Assembly (NCBI RefSeq): GCF_023715155.1 | Contig: NZ_JAMBNQ010000004.1 | Coordinates: 62,001 to 126,000, forward strand | Length of the DNA: 64,000 nucleotides | Source of the DNA: Neobacillus mesonae | GTDB lineage: Bacteria > Bacillota > Bacilli > Bacillales > Cytobacillaceae | Direction of reading: 5' to 3' | Part shown: piece by piece, positions 17,015 to 26,021 of the stretch | Layout: each line of letters begins with the position of its first letter | Position numbering within the stretch: position 1 is the first letter of the stretch | Notes under the pieces: generated by a model | The model's input: the letters and a program-made list of their open reading frames with translations, nothing else | Databases searched by the model: none | What the model was told of the DNA's origin: nothing | Position numbers and translations under genes: made by a program

Positions 17015-18004
17015 ATGGAAGATATGGTAAAGGGGAAGTGGGCGGTTTCCATTTTGCTTGCTGGCAGTCTAATAGGACTTGCAGGCTGTTCAGGAGAAAA
17101 AACGGCTGAAAAGGTGACAAAACTTGTGAAGCAGACGGAAAAAGCTCAGGAAGAACAAAAGAAAGCGGAGGAACCGAAACCGGTTGTTGTCAATGTCATT
17201 GATCCAAATTCAAAAAATATCATTAAGACCATAATGCCTCATGAAATGGGGTTTGATACAGATCAGGAATCATATAAAAAGGCACTTGAACAATGGGCTC
17301 GAGAGCTTGCACGGGGAACTGACGATAAACCTGGATATGATCAAAGAATGGTATTGGACAGAATAAAGGATGGAAAAATTATCAAAGGCAATCCTCAGGT
17401 GATTTTAGAAGAATCCGAACTAGTGGATAAAGTCCTTGCTGCATCAGTAAATGGAGGAGCTGTTGAACTCCCTATTTACGTGAAAGAAAGCGGGTATCAT
17501 CCTGAAGATATTGAAAGCTTAGATGACGTGATACTGGCTTCCTATTCCACATTTTTTAATCCCGGGGTTGCAGGGCGGTCCAAAAACATTCAACTTTCGG
17601 CAAATGCCATTGATGACATCATTGTCGGAGATGGGGATTTCTTTTCATTTAATACTACTGTCGGACCCAGCAACACAGAAAACGGTTATCAAAAGGCAAA
17701 AGAAATTGTTAACAAAAAACTAGTTGACGGAATCGGCGGAGGAATCTGTCAAACATCCTCGACATTATTTAACGCCATTGATAAAGTAGGAGTAAGTTAT
17801 GTGGAAAAACATCATCATTCTTTGTCGGTCGGATACGTTCCTGCCGGCCGTGACGCGACCGTTTCGTATGGAGGAAAAGATTTTCGCTTTCAAAATACAA
17901 CGGGAGTTCCATTATTAATCAAAACCATTTATCAAAGTGGAAAACTAACGGTTCAGATACGGACATCAGCAAAATATGAGCAGCTATACGCGAATGGAAG
18001 TTAA
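17015..18004 (+). CDS. VanW-family lipoprotein
   Basis: A 329-residue surface lipoprotein with lipobox LAGC and a charged KAQEEQKKAEEPKP linker. The C-terminal VanW domain contains FSFNTTVGPSNTENGYQKAK, the hallmark GGGICQTSSTLFNA and HHSLSVGYVPAGRDATVSYG. The N-terminal half carries a peptidoglycan-binding-type (PG_binding_4-like) region. VanW domains occur in vancomycin-resistance clusters and widely in sporeformers (B. subtilis YoaR type), probably acting at the cell wall; no enzymatic activity is established. The presence of the domain alone does not indicate vancomycin resistance. ATG at 17015 follows AGGAGAG. It appears monocistronic. Confidence 0.87.
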   Translation: MEDMVKGKWAVSILLAGSLIGLAGCSGEKTAEKVTKLVKQTEKAQEEQKKAEEPKPVVVNVIDPNSKNIIKTIMPHEMGFDTDQESYKKALEQWARELARGTDDKPGYDQRMVLDRIKDGKIIKGNPQVILEESELVDKVLAASVNGGAVELPIYVKESGYHPEDIESLDDVILASYSTFFNPGVAGRSKNIQLSANAIDDIIVGDGDFFSFNTTVGPSNTENGYQKAKEIVNKKLVDGIGGGICQTSSTLFNAIDKVGVSYVEKHHHSLSVGYVPAGRDATVSYGGKDFRFQNTTGVPLLIKTIYQSGKLTVQIRTSAKYEQLYANGS

Positions 18005-18021
18005 TAGGTTAGGATAATGGA

Positions 18022-18056
18022 AAGAAGGCTGAATGGGAATTCAGTCTTTTTTTTCG
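18022..18056 (+). terminator. Terminator after the vanW-like gene
   Basis: AAGGCTGAAT pairs with ATTCAGTCTT with two G-U pairs, followed by a T-run. Confidence 0.75.
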
Positions 18057-18137
18057 TTGAAAAAGGATGGGAATATTCAATTTAATATTTGCAAAAACTA
18101 CCTTTAGTTTGTGTAGAAAAATTAGGAGGTAACATGA

Positions 18138-19829
18138 ATGAATTGGATGTATAAAGGGGTTGTATCTGCCCTTGTTTTTTTCTTAATGGGATTCATAGAG
18201 ACTTATTCTGTTGCCGCTGACATGAAAACAAAAGATAGACAAAGTGTAACAGTACCTCAAGGAATTGCAAAAGAAGATTTTGTACCAAATCGACCAGAGG
18301 TAAAACAGAATAGGAAAAAACCGCCTGCACCGAATAAGCGGTTTATACAAGTACAATTGTTGGGAATTAATGATTTTCATGGACAATTGAATGTAACCCG
18401 AAAAGTAAACGGGAAACCGGCGGGACGTGCAGATTATCTAGCTGCTTACTTAAAACAGAGGGCAGCGGAAAATAAGAATACACTTCTTGTTCAGGCAGGA
18501 GACATGGCAGGTGCCAGTCCGCCGGTTTCTGCCCTTTTGCAAGATGAGCCTACGATTGATTTTTTAAACCGAATGGGTTTTGATATAGGCACCGTCGGTA
18601 ATCATGAGTTCGATGAAGGTGTTACTGAACTTTTCAGGCTGATTAAAGGGGGAGTGCATCCAAAGACAGGTAATTTTACAGGTTCCAAATTTCCATGGGT
18701 TGCTGCTAATGTGGTAGATAAAAAAACCGGCAAATCAATATTACCTCCATATCAAGTCATAAAAGTTAATGGAATGCCCATTGGTTTTATTGGGGTGGTT
18801 ACAACAAAGACATCTTCCATTGTCATTCCGAGCGGTATCAAAGGGATAGAATTTACCGATGAAGTGGAAGCAATCAACCGTTATGCTGCTGAACTAAAAA
18901 AACAAGGAATAAAGTCTATTATCGTTTTAGCTCATAATCCAGGCACTTCGGGACCTAATGGTGAAAACCCCAAAGGCCAATTGGTTGATATTGCAAATCG
19001 GACTGATAAGGAGGTAGATGTGATTTTTGGCGGTCATAATCATGCCTATATGAACGCTGTTATTAATAATAAACTGGTAGTTCAGGCTTATTCCTATGGA
19101 ACTGCCTTTGCGGATGTGGATGTAGAGATTGATCCTAAAACAAAAGACATTGTCACAAAGAGAGCGGAAATTGTCACGACCTTTCAGGAAGGGATAGAGC
19201 CTGACACTGAAACCACGCAATTAATTGAAAGCTACGAGTCGAAAGTGGAGAAGATTATTCATAAGGTAATCGGGTCAACATCCAATGATTTAACCTCAGA
19301 GAAGAATGAAAGCGGAGAATCCATCCTCGGTGATTTTATTACAGATGCACAAAGAGAAGCGATGAAAACCGATTTTGCTATCACCAATCCTGGGGGAATT
19401 CGTAATGACATTAATGCCGGAGACATTACCTGGGGCGATGCCTTTACAGTTCAGCCATTTAGTAATGAGTTAGTAAGAATGACGATGACTGGTAAGCAAA
19501 TCCGGGATGTGCTGAATCAGCAATGGGGAGAAAAAACGCAAATGCTGCAAATTTCCGGGTTCAGCTATACATGGGATTCTAATAAAGCTGCAGGTGATAA
19601 AGTGGTCAGTATTAAACTTCCGGATGGCTCAGAAATGAATCCGGATAAGACGTATACTGTTACAGCCAACATCTTTTTATCAGAAGGAGGCGACGGATTT
19701 ACTGTATTCACCCAAGCTAAGAATAAAGAAATCGGACCAACCGACTTAGACACATTTGTGAACTATATCTCCTCAAAGCCAAAATCATTTATGTACAAAA
19801 ACCAAAATCGAATCCAAAAAGCTCATTAA
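18138..19829 (+). CDS. Secreted 5'-nucleotidase / UDP-sugar hydrolase family protein
   Basis: A 563-residue two-domain metallophosphoesterase. After a signal peptide (to about residue 27) comes the calcineurin-like domain with metal-site motifs INDFHGQ, VQAGDMAGASP, VGNHEFDEG, VLAHNPG and GGHNHAY. The C-terminal 5'-nucleotidase domain contains ESILGDFITDAQREAM, NPGGIRNDI and QPFSNELVRMTMTG. Such enzymes remove phosphate from extracellular nucleotides so that nucleosides and phosphate can be taken up. No LPXTG or membrane anchor is present at the C-terminus, so the protein should be released. The start at 18138 follows AGGAGG; an ATG at 18134 is out of frame. Confidence 0.92.
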   Translation: MNWMYKGVVSALVFFLMGFIETYSVAADMKTKDRQSVTVPQGIAKEDFVPNRPEVKQNRKKPPAPNKRFIQVQLLGINDFHGQLNVTRKVNGKPAGRADYLAAYLKQRAAENKNTLLVQAGDMAGASPPVSALLQDEPTIDFLNRMGFDIGTVGNHEFDEGVTELFRLIKGGVHPKTGNFTGSKFPWVAANVVDKKTGKSILPPYQVIKVNGMPIGFIGVVTTKTSSIVIPSGIKGIEFTDEVEAINRYAAELKKQGIKSIIVLAHNPGTSGPNGENPKGQLVDIANRTDKEVDVIFGGHNHAYMNAVINNKLVVQAYSYGTAFADVDVEIDPKTKDIVTKRAEIVTTFQEGIEPDTETTQLIESYESKVEKIIHKVIGSTSNDLTSEKNESGESILGDFITDAQREAMKTDFAITNPGGIRNDINAGDITWGDAFTVQPFSNELVRMTMTGKQIRDVLNQQWGEKTQMLQISGFSYTWDSNKAAGDKVVSIKLPDGSEMNPDKTYTVTANIFLSEGGDGFTVFTQAKNKEIGPTDLDTFVNYISSKPKSFMYKNQNRIQKAH

Positions 19830-19872
19830 CTCCAATACAAAACCGAACATTTTGGGGGTCAGTTACCATAAA

Positions 19873-19916
19873 AAAACGAATTTGTCCGCCTCGCACGGAC
19901 AAATTCGTTTTTTGTA
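19873..19916 (+). terminator. Terminator after the 5'-nucleotidase gene
   Basis: AACGAATTTGTCCG (19875-19888) pairs perfectly with CGGACAAATTCGTT (19896-19909), followed by T. Confidence 0.92.
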
Positions 19917-20006
19917 TAGAGGGGAATTAATATGTCCACATACATTTACAGATTATTTTTATACTATTAGTATGGGGTATGTAGTGTTGTTTATTGGGGG
20001 GATACA

Positions 20007-21047
20007 ATGTTTAAATTATTGAAAGAAAAGGCCGAAAACCTTTTTCCTGGTTATTTTGCTTTGGTCATGGCGACAGGTGCCTTATCCATAGCATCTTACT
20101 TACTTGGAATGCAGATTTTTGCATCGGTATTATTTTATTTTAATATTCTGGCTTATATTTGTTTATGGTTTTTAACTCTTTTACGACTGTTTAAATTTTT
20201 TCCTAAATTTAAATCAGACATAACGAGTCATACGAATGGACCTGCTTTTTTTACTTTAGTGGCTGGAACATGTGTTTTTGGAAGTCAATTAGTCATTGTA
20301 GCAGAGAGCTATAAGATAGCGCTTTTTTTATGGTTTCTAGCCATTATGATTTGGATGGTCGTTATGTATACGTTTTTTACGGCTGTGACCATTCGCCGGA
20401 ATAAGCCAACTTTAGCTGAAGGTATTAATGGGGCATGGCTGATTGCTGCAGTGGGTACTCAATCGATCGCTGTTCTTGGCACATTGCTTTCGCCGCATGT
20501 TGGCACCGGAAGAGATATTCTATTATTCTATTCCTTATGTATGTATTTCTTAGGCTGTATGCTCTATTTAAATATTATTACGTTAATTTTTTATCGTTTT
20601 ACCTTTTTAGAGTTAAAGTATGCTGCCTTGACACCGCCATATTGGATTAATATGGGGGCTGTTGCCATTACAACTTTAGCTGGATCAACCCTTATTTTAC
20701 ATTCGAAATATTGGTCATTTCTTGGGGAAATGATTCATTTTATAAGAGGATTTACATTATTCTTTTGGATTACGGGAACATGGTGGATCCCATTATTGTT
20801 CATTCTAATGATATGGCGCCACTTTTATCATCATTACCCATTAACATATGATCCACAATTTTGGGGCATGGCTTTCCCGCTTGCGATGTACACAACCAGT
20901 ACATTCCAATTATCGAAGGCTTTAAATGTTCCATTTCTAATGGTTATTCCGAAAATGATGATTTATATCGCCATCATTGCATGGCTTTCCGTATTTTTGG
21001 GTCTCATTCATCATTTATATCAAAATATTAGGGCGATGGAACATTAA
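20007..21047 (+). CDS. TDT-family transporter (tellurite resistance / dicarboxylate / sulfite exporter family)
   Basis: A 346-residue membrane protein with about ten helices and the TDT family start LFPGYFALVMATGALSIASYL. The helix with NGAWLIAAVGTQSIAVLG matches the family pattern in which a conserved Phe/Trp gate lies. The family (TC 2.A.16) includes TehA, the Mae1 malate carrier and the Ssu1 sulfite efflux pump. The convergent neighbour is a sulfite-oxidase-type enzyme, which makes sulfite export a fair guess, but the sequence alone does not choose the substrate. ATG at 20007 follows GGGGGG. Its transcript ends at a terminator shared with the neighbour. Confidence 0.82.
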   Translation: MFKLLKEKAENLFPGYFALVMATGALSIASYLLGMQIFASVLFYFNILAYICLWFLTLLRLFKFFPKFKSDITSHTNGPAFFTLVAGTCVFGSQLVIVAESYKIALFLWFLAIMIWMVVMYTFFTAVTIRRNKPTLAEGINGAWLIAAVGTQSIAVLGTLLSPHVGTGRDILLFYSLCMYFLGCMLYLNIITLIFYRFTFLELKYAALTPPYWINMGAVAITTLAGSTLILHSKYWSFLGEMIHFIRGFTLFFWITGTWWIPLLFILMIWRHFYHHYPLTYDPQFWGMAFPLAMYTTSTFQLSKALNVPFLMVIPKMMIYIAIIAWLSVFLGLIHHLYQNIRAMEH

Positions 21048-21064
21048 TTTTTCTCCATTCAATA

Positions 21065-21120
21065 AAAAAAATGAAAATGGATTTACCCAGTAATGGCAGA
21101 CAAATCCATTTTCATTTTTA
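21065..21120. terminator. Bidirectional terminator between TDT transporter and sulfite oxidase genes
   Basis: TGAAAATGGATTT (21072-21084) pairs with AAATCCATTTTCA (21102-21114), flanked by A and T tracts. It serves both convergent genes. Confidence 0.85.
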
Positions 21121-21124
21121 CCCA

Positions 21125-22198
21125 TTATTCAATTTTGACGGTTACTTGGTCATAAGCATTAAAGCCATATCCTTTGCGATTCCAGAAAGGAATTTTGGGC
21201 TGAATGCGGTGGAAGGAATCGGACGCCTTTACTAGTATGGTATATTCTCCTTTTTCATGGGGTGTCCATTCATAGCTCCAAGTTCTCCAGGCATAAGAGG
21301 TGCTTTCATTTTGTGCAGCCAGCTTCGCTTGGGACCAGCTGCTGCCATTGTCAGTACTTATTTCAACCTTTGTAATTTGACCGGTCCCAGTCCAGGCAAT
21401 CCCTCTGATCAGCTGCCTTCCTTGATTAAGAATTTCCCTATTTAGCGGTTTTTGAATAGATGAATTCACATTTACAACCGTGACAGGAAAAGCACCAGCA
21501 TCTGTTTTCTTGTCAGGATAATATACGTAATCAAAGGATTGAAAGGGACCCTTAAACACATCATCTAAAACAGTAATTTGCCTGATCCATTTAACAGATG
21601 CCATGGCATACCATTGTGGCACGATAAGTCTTAGCGGGTATCCATGTTTAAATGAGATTGGCTGATCATTAAATTGATAGGCAATTAATGTATCAGGATG
21701 GAGCGCCTTTTCTATTGGCAGGCTGCGGGCGAAAGATACAGGTTTTTCGATAGAAGGAGTTTTTCCAAAATCATATCCTTCTATTAAAACCTCCTTCGCC
21801 CCATGTTTCAAACCAGTTAATTCAAGTAAATGCCTTAAGGTAACACCTTTCCAGTACCCTTGGCTCATTGCCCCTTTTCCCCATTGTTCGCCAAACACTT
21901 TTGGTTTAAAAAAACGGCGTTTGTTTCCGGCACATTCAAGAAGTACTTTCACTGTTTTGGAGGGCATGTGGAATATTTCCTCCAAGGAAAATAATCTGGG
22001 ATGAACGACAACTCCATTAACAGGGAGCCAATAATTAGATGTGGGAAGGTAGGGGTAAGAAAAATGATTTCTTCTGTAAAAAAATTCATGATGAATGATA
22101 TCCGTTTTAATAAAATGAAGCGGGGTTTCCCGATTATCTGGCTGCAGCTTTCGAACAATTAGTGTTGGTTTTTCAGAAGAGAAGGGATCAAGCACCAT
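21125..22198 (-). CDS. Sulfite-oxidase-family molybdenum-cofactor enzyme
   Basis: A 357-residue enzyme of the sulfite oxidase fold. The cofactor-binding domain holds TSNYWLPVNGVV and the Mo-ligand cysteine in LLECAGNKRR (Cys about 89), then GAMSQGYWKGVTLRHLLEL and a typical HGYPLRLIVPQWYAMASVKW substrate-site block. The C-terminal part is the Mo-co dimerisation Ig-like domain (KVEISTDNGSSWSQAKL, WSYEWTPHEKGEYTILVKA). There is no signal peptide, Tat motif or haem domain, so it should be cytoplasmic, unlike SorA or YedY/MsrP. Sulfite is the likely but unproven substrate. ATG at 22198 with GGAGGCGG upstream. Confidence 0.87.
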   Translation of the reverse strand: MVLDPFSSEKPTLIVRKLQPDNRETPLHFIKTDIIHHEFFYRRNHFSYPYLPTSNYWLPVNGVVVHPRLFSLEEIFHMPSKTVKVLLECAGNKRRFFKPKVFGEQWGKGAMSQGYWKGVTLRHLLELTGLKHGAKEVLIEGYDFGKTPSIEKPVSFARSLPIEKALHPDTLIAYQFNDQPISFKHGYPLRLIVPQWYAMASVKWIRQITVLDDVFKGPFQSFDYVYYPDKKTDAGAFPVTVVNVNSSIQKPLNREILNQGRQLIRGIAWTGTGQITKVEISTDNGSSWSQAKLAAQNESTSYAWRTWSYEWTPHEKGEYTILVKASDSFHRIQPKIPFWNRKGYGFNAYDQVTVKIE

Positions 22199-22249
22199 TA
22201 AACGACCGCCTCCAAAAATAATAATACTAATATCTATTCTGGAAACTGT

Positions 22250-22285
22250 AAAAAAGACTACAGCAAATGGCTGCAGTCTTTCTTC
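22250..22285 (-). terminator. Terminator of the 22286-23980 gene
   Basis: AAAGACTACAGC and GCTGCAGTCTTT form a stem with one mismatch. On the minus strand it ends in AGTCTTTTTT directly after the stop codon. Confidence 0.8.
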
Positions 22286-23980
22286 TTACTCAAGTTCTTG
22301 AATTGTAATTCCCTTTACTGGAAGGAAGTCGTCGCCAGTGTCTAGATACGTAATCTTAACCTGGTCGCCTTCTTTTAGATAAATAACCAATGGTGCTTTT
22401 TCAGAAGAAATCACAAAGTTTTGTTTGTTTTCCAACAAGAAGGAGACAATGGTGAAATCACCGGATTTTTCTTTATACACTCTTAAAATTTTGCCATCCG
22501 CTTTCTTTTCTTCAGCCTTCGAACTGCCGTTAACCGTCCCGCGGCCTCTTTGTAACGATGTTTTATATTGTTTTAACGCATCATTCGGTGTCACACCGTA
22601 AGCTGATATTTCCGGGTTCGCAGCAGAAACAATAAAGTAATTTTGTAAAAATCCGTTCGAATCAAGGACAGGCGTTAACCAGCTTGCTTCACCAAAGAAA
22701 TTATACAGAATCGGCATTTTCCCATGCCATTTCTTCTCAATAAACTTCTTCTCAATAATCTGCAGCGCGCCTTGTGAATCCATATAGGATTCTTCGGGAT
22801 TTCCCGTATAATACGTTGCTTTGCCTGTTCTGCTATTTGTGAGTGAATAGCCGAGCATGGAGTCGACACCTTTTTTAGGGCTGGTAAAATCCGTAAAATA
22901 GTACATTACACCGTTTTCATCAAAGATAGGGCTGACATTAGCTTCTGTTCCTTCATCAGAAGGGAGCCTAACATCTGATTTACCGAATTTGCTATTCCAA
23001 AAACCATGAACATAATTCCCAAAGTAACTGTTCTGCAGGCTGACCACTTCAGGGGAGACAGCCCCATCGATAAACTTCGGAATATGGGCTAAAGTATATT
23101 CTTTTGTTACCCCCGTTTTAGCATCTACCATGACAATCCCTTCGACTTGAAATCCGTTCCGGGCAGAAACAAAGTCACCATAGGATTGTATGTAATATGG
23201 TTTTCCATCTCCATTTACTTCCAACTGTACATCACCATAAAAAATCTTCTTCGGATATTTCATGCGGATATGCCGTTCAATATTTTGATGGAAGAAGGAG
23301 GATGGAGTAAAAGTCATTTCCTGCTTCACAAATTTGGGGTTTGCGGATGAATCCGTAGCACTTAAGGAAAAATACCCAGGTGTATGGTCAGCTTTCCACC
23401 AACGGAAAAATCCCGAAAATTCTACCGGCGCAATATAAACATACTCCCCGTTTACCTTTTGAATTTGCAGATTCCCCAGCTCATAATAGCTTGTATTCGG
23501 AACCTGGCCGAAAGCTTTTTTCATTTTGTTCCGGGCAAACTGAGGCGGTACGCTTGCTGGTGTTTCTTTTTCATCAAATGTTTTGATTTCAACCTTTTCG
23601 GACATTTTTGCGAGCTCGTATTTTTCATCTGCGTTAAATAAGAATGCCGTTAAAAAATATATACCTAACACAAGACTTGCCGCAAATAAAAGTCCCTTAA
23701 TTTTTTGTTCCCTGCCTGTTGAAGACAGCGCTCCTAATAATGTAACGGCAATTGCCAGCGGCCATAACGAAGAGAAGTTTCGGTCCAAATTACTTAAATA
23801 ATACACGGCAAAAACAGCGGCCATAACAATAACCATAAAAGCAATAAATCCAAAACCGACGGGCTTTCTATGTTTTTCTTTGCCCTCATTTTTCTTTACA
23901 GGAGTTCTGCCGCTGATAGGAAAAAGAATAAACGCAGAGACAATTCCGGTAATAAAAGTAAACAATAAAATATTCCCCAA
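22286..23980 (-). CDS. Membrane protein of unknown function, 564 residues
   Basis: I do not recognise a named family. The N-terminal 125 residues contain four probable membrane helices (LLFTFITGIVSAFILFPIS, GFIAFMVIVMAAVFAVYYL, a Leu/Ala-rich helix, and LLFAASLVLGIYFLTAFLF). A large soluble domain follows, probably extracytoplasmic, with repeated beta-rich pieces: YIAPVEFSGFFRWWKADHTP, VEGIVMVDAKTGVTKEYTL, GVMYYFTDFTSPKKGVDSML. The alternation of tag-like VDAKTG and SRTGKATYY blocks resembles PepSY-type or propeptide-like repeats. The C-terminus (YLKEGDQVKITYLDTGDDFLPVKGI) looks like a small beta-barrel. TTG start at 23980 with AAAGGGG. Monocistronic. Confidence 0.75.
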   Translation of the reverse strand: MGNILLFTFITGIVSAFILFPISGRTPVKKNEGKEKHRKPVGFGFIAFMVIVMAAVFAVYYLSNLDRNFSSLWPLAIAVTLLGALSSTGREQKIKGLLFAASLVLGIYFLTAFLFNADEKYELAKMSEKVEIKTFDEKETPASVPPQFARNKMKKAFGQVPNTSYYELGNLQIQKVNGEYVYIAPVEFSGFFRWWKADHTPGYFSLSATDSSANPKFVKQEMTFTPSSFFHQNIERHIRMKYPKKIFYGDVQLEVNGDGKPYYIQSYGDFVSARNGFQVEGIVMVDAKTGVTKEYTLAHIPKFIDGAVSPEVVSLQNSYFGNYVHGFWNSKFGKSDVRLPSDEGTEANVSPIFDENGVMYYFTDFTSPKKGVDSMLGYSLTNSRTGKATYYTGNPEESYMDSQGALQIIEKKFIEKKWHGKMPILYNFFGEASWLTPVLDSNGFLQNYFIVSAANPEISAYGVTPNDALKQYKTSLQRGRGTVNGSSKAEEKKADGKILRVYKEKSGDFTIVSFLLENKQNFVISSEKAPLVIYLKEGDQVKITYLDTGDDFLPVKGITIQELE

Positions 23981-24168
23981 CTAAATACCCCTTTCAAAAA
24001 TACTATATTCAAACTTACGTATCATCACATAAAAAGTTTCAGAAACTGATGGATTAAATCTCCTTCAATTTGACAAGAAGGAGGAAAAATTGACAATTAC
24101 AGAAACATTATTAATACTTAATATGTTGATGAATGATTGACACAAATAAATTTAGAGGTGATCATCTA

Positions 24169-25269
24169 GTGGATACAACAAATCATGGACCATTCAGGGC
24201 CGATCAGGTCGGAAGTTTATTAAGATCGGAAGCCGTAAAAAAAGCACGTTCTGATAAAGCAGAAGGACGTATTTCAGCTGAACAGCTCAGAGAGATAGAG
24301 AATCAAGAAATTACAAGAATAGTTGAAAAGCAAAAAGAAATTGGCCTTAATGCTGTTACAGATGGTGAATTCCGCCGTGCTTGGTGGCATTTTGATTTTC
24401 TTGAAAATCTTGTCGGGGTGGAGGGTTATGATGCAGAAAGCGGCATCCAGTTTAACCAGACTAAAACAAAAACCCATTCCATCAAAGTTACTGGTAAACT
24501 GGATTTTGATCATCATCCAATGCTTGAAGACTTTACGTTTTTACAGAGTATAGCTGGTGAACATACGGCAAAAATGACGATTCCAAGTCCTAGCATGCTT
24601 CACTTCAGAGGGGAAATTGAAAAATCAGCCTATAGTGATAGAGATGAATTTTTCCATGACCTTGGACTTGCTTATAAAAAAGCTGTACAAGCTTTTTATG
24701 ATGCAGGCTGCCGTTATTTGCAATTGGATGATACCGCATGGGCCTACCTGTGTTCAGATGAGCAAAGAGAAAAGATGAAAGCCAAGGGATTAGATCCAGA
24801 GGAATTGAAAGGACTATATACAAAAACAATCAATGCAGCTGTTTCTGAACGCCCAAACGACATGAACATAACCATGCATATTTGCCGCGGAAATTTCCGT
24901 TCTACCTGGATTTCAGCAGGAGGGTATGAGCCGGTAGCTGAAACCTTATTTGGCGGACTGAATATTGACGGTTTCTTTTTAGAATATGACAGTGACAGGG
25001 CAGGGGGATTTGAGCCGCTTCGGTTTGTGAATAGACCTGATTTAAAAATTGTTCTTGGGCTGATTACTTCTAAATTTGGCGAATTAGAAAACAAAGACGA
25101 TATTAAACGAAGAATTGAAGAAGCATCAAAATATATTGACTACAATCAATTATGTTTAAGTCCTCAATGCGGTTTTGCTTCGACGGAAGAAGGCAACTTA
25201 TTAACTGAAGAGCAGCAATGGGCAAAACTTCGTCATGTTGTAGAAATTGCAGCAGATATCTGGAAGTAA
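24169..25269 (+). CDS. MetE-like cobalamin-independent methyltransferase (YxjG/YxjH type)
   Basis: About 366 residues of the C-terminal MetE catalytic domain type, not full-length MetE. Landmarks: PFRADQVGSLLR, NAVTDGEFRRAWWHFDF, LQLDDTAWAYL, the zinc-binding ITMHICRGN (His, Cys) and LSPQCGFAS (Cys). The zinc site is complete, so thiol methylation is expected; relatives probably make methionine from homocysteine with a methyl donor other than polyglutamylated folate, or recycle other thiols. I take the GTG at 24169 with AGAGGTGA upstream; the ATG at 24133 has no ribosome binding site. Bacillus yxjG/yxjH are S-box controlled, but no SAM riboswitch is visible in the 190-bp leader; a 13-bp palindrome AGTTTCAGAAACT sits at 24035-24047. 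Confidence 0.87.
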   Translation: MDTTNHGPFRADQVGSLLRSEAVKKARSDKAEGRISAEQLREIENQEITRIVEKQKEIGLNAVTDGEFRRAWWHFDFLENLVGVEGYDAESGIQFNQTKTKTHSIKVTGKLDFDHHPMLEDFTFLQSIAGEHTAKMTIPSPSMLHFRGEIEKSAYSDRDEFFHDLGLAYKKAVQAFYDAGCRYLQLDDTAWAYLCSDEQREKMKAKGLDPEELKGLYTKTINAAVSERPNDMNITMHICRGNFRSTWISAGGYEPVAETLFGGLNIDGFFLEYDSDRAGGFEPLRFVNRPDLKIVLGLITSKFGELENKDDIKRRIEEASKYIDYNQLCLSPQCGFASTEEGNLLTEEQQWAKLRHVVEIAADIWK

Positions 25270-25275
25270 ATTTGT

Positions 25276-25312
25276 AACCCCGGTACCAATGAAGTACCGG
25301 GGCTTTTTTTAC
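25276..25312 (+). terminator. Terminator after the MetE-like gene
   Basis: CCCCGGTAC (25278-25286) pairs with GTACCGGGG, followed by seven T. Confidence 0.92.
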
Positions 25313-25330
25313 CGCCATACACCTAATTAG

Positions 25331-25388
25331 TTGACCATTTTATTTTTTAAATGTTATGATAGCTTAATAGAATATGTAAGCGCTTGCG
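25331..25388 (+). promoter_or_regulatory. Promoter and cre-like site of the thioesterase gene
   Basis: TTGACC (25331-25336), an 18-bp spacer and TATGAT (25355-25360) make a sigmaA promoter. ATGTAAGCGCTTGCG (25374-25388), near the expected transcript start, matches the cre consensus in 14 of 15 positions. This predicts catabolite repression by a roadblock just downstream of the promoter. Confidence 0.6.
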
Positions 25389-25408
25389 AATATAAAGGAG
25401 GAAGGAAG

Positions 25409-25897
25409 ATGAGTGAGAAAAATGTAGTCCATGCTATACAGGATGAATATCCTGATGATTTTGCATGGTGTTATGGGTGCGGCCGGCTGAATGAGACTGG
25501 GCATCACTTTCGGACTGGCTGGCAGGGAGAAAAAACAGTAACGATTTATTCTCCAAAGCCTGAACATCATGCATTACCAGGTTTTGTATATGGCGGTTTA
25601 ATTGCTTCATTGATTGATTGTCACGGCACAGGTTCAGCGTCCTTGGCGCTCCATCGAAAAAACGGGCATGAACCCGGAGAAGGAGCAGAGCCTCCAAGAT
25701 TTGTAACAGCATCACTACATGTCAACTTTCTCAAACCAACACCAAATGGCGTTCCATTAAAAGCGGTAGGGACCGTAGAAGAAGTCCATCCTAAAAAATT
25801 CAAAGTGGTCACGGAAGTCTTTGCGGACGGTACTCATTGTGCTTCCGGTGAAGTCGTTGCTGTTGTCATGCCAAAAACCTTCTTAAAACAAGATTAA
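25409..25897 (+). CDS. PaaI-type hotdog thioesterase
   Basis: About 162 residues of a hotdog-fold acyl-CoA thioesterase. The N-terminal CYGCGRLNETGHHFRTGW is a metal- or structure-type Cys cluster seen in a subgroup of these enzymes. The hotdog helix region PGFVYGGLIASLIDCHGTGSA carries the usual GG and Asp/His surface. FVTASLHVNFLKPTPNGVPL and GEVVAVVMPKTFL complete the sheet. The thioester substrate is unknown. The ATG at 25409 follows AAAGGAGG; the longer in-frame start at 25331 would lie in the promoter. The gene appears monocistronic and has a cre-like site, which suits a role in fatty or aromatic acid catabolism. Confidence 0.85.
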   Translation: MSEKNVVHAIQDEYPDDFAWCYGCGRLNETGHHFRTGWQGEKTVTIYSPKPEHHALPGFVYGGLIASLIDCHGTGSASLALHRKNGHEPGEGAEPPRFVTASLHVNFLKPTPNGVPLKAVGTVEEVHPKKFKVVTEVFADGTHCASGEVVAVVMPKTFLKQD

Positions 25898-25907
25898 TAT
25901 GCTTACA

Positions 25908-25945
25908 AAAGCTCCTCTTTAGGTATTGAAGTGGAGTTTTTTAAT
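25908..25945 (+). terminator. Probable terminator after the thioesterase gene
   Basis: GCTCCTCTT pairs imperfectly with AAGTGGAGT, followed by a T-run. Confidence 0.55.
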
Positions 25946-26021
25946 AAAATTTCCCATTTTTTGAAACAAAACACCTATTAGATTCGTCTTTATATAAGAA
26001 CGGTTCTAAGGAGGTTAATAA

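Noticed and set aside
17015-18004. Vancomycin resistance determinant
   Set aside because: Only a VanW-type domain is present. No vanH/A/X or vanRS genes are adjacent, and the family is common in susceptible sporeformers.
24000-24168. SAM (S-box) riboswitch before the MetE-like gene
   Set aside because: The leader lacks the S-box conserved cores and a terminator hairpin; only a short palindrome is present.
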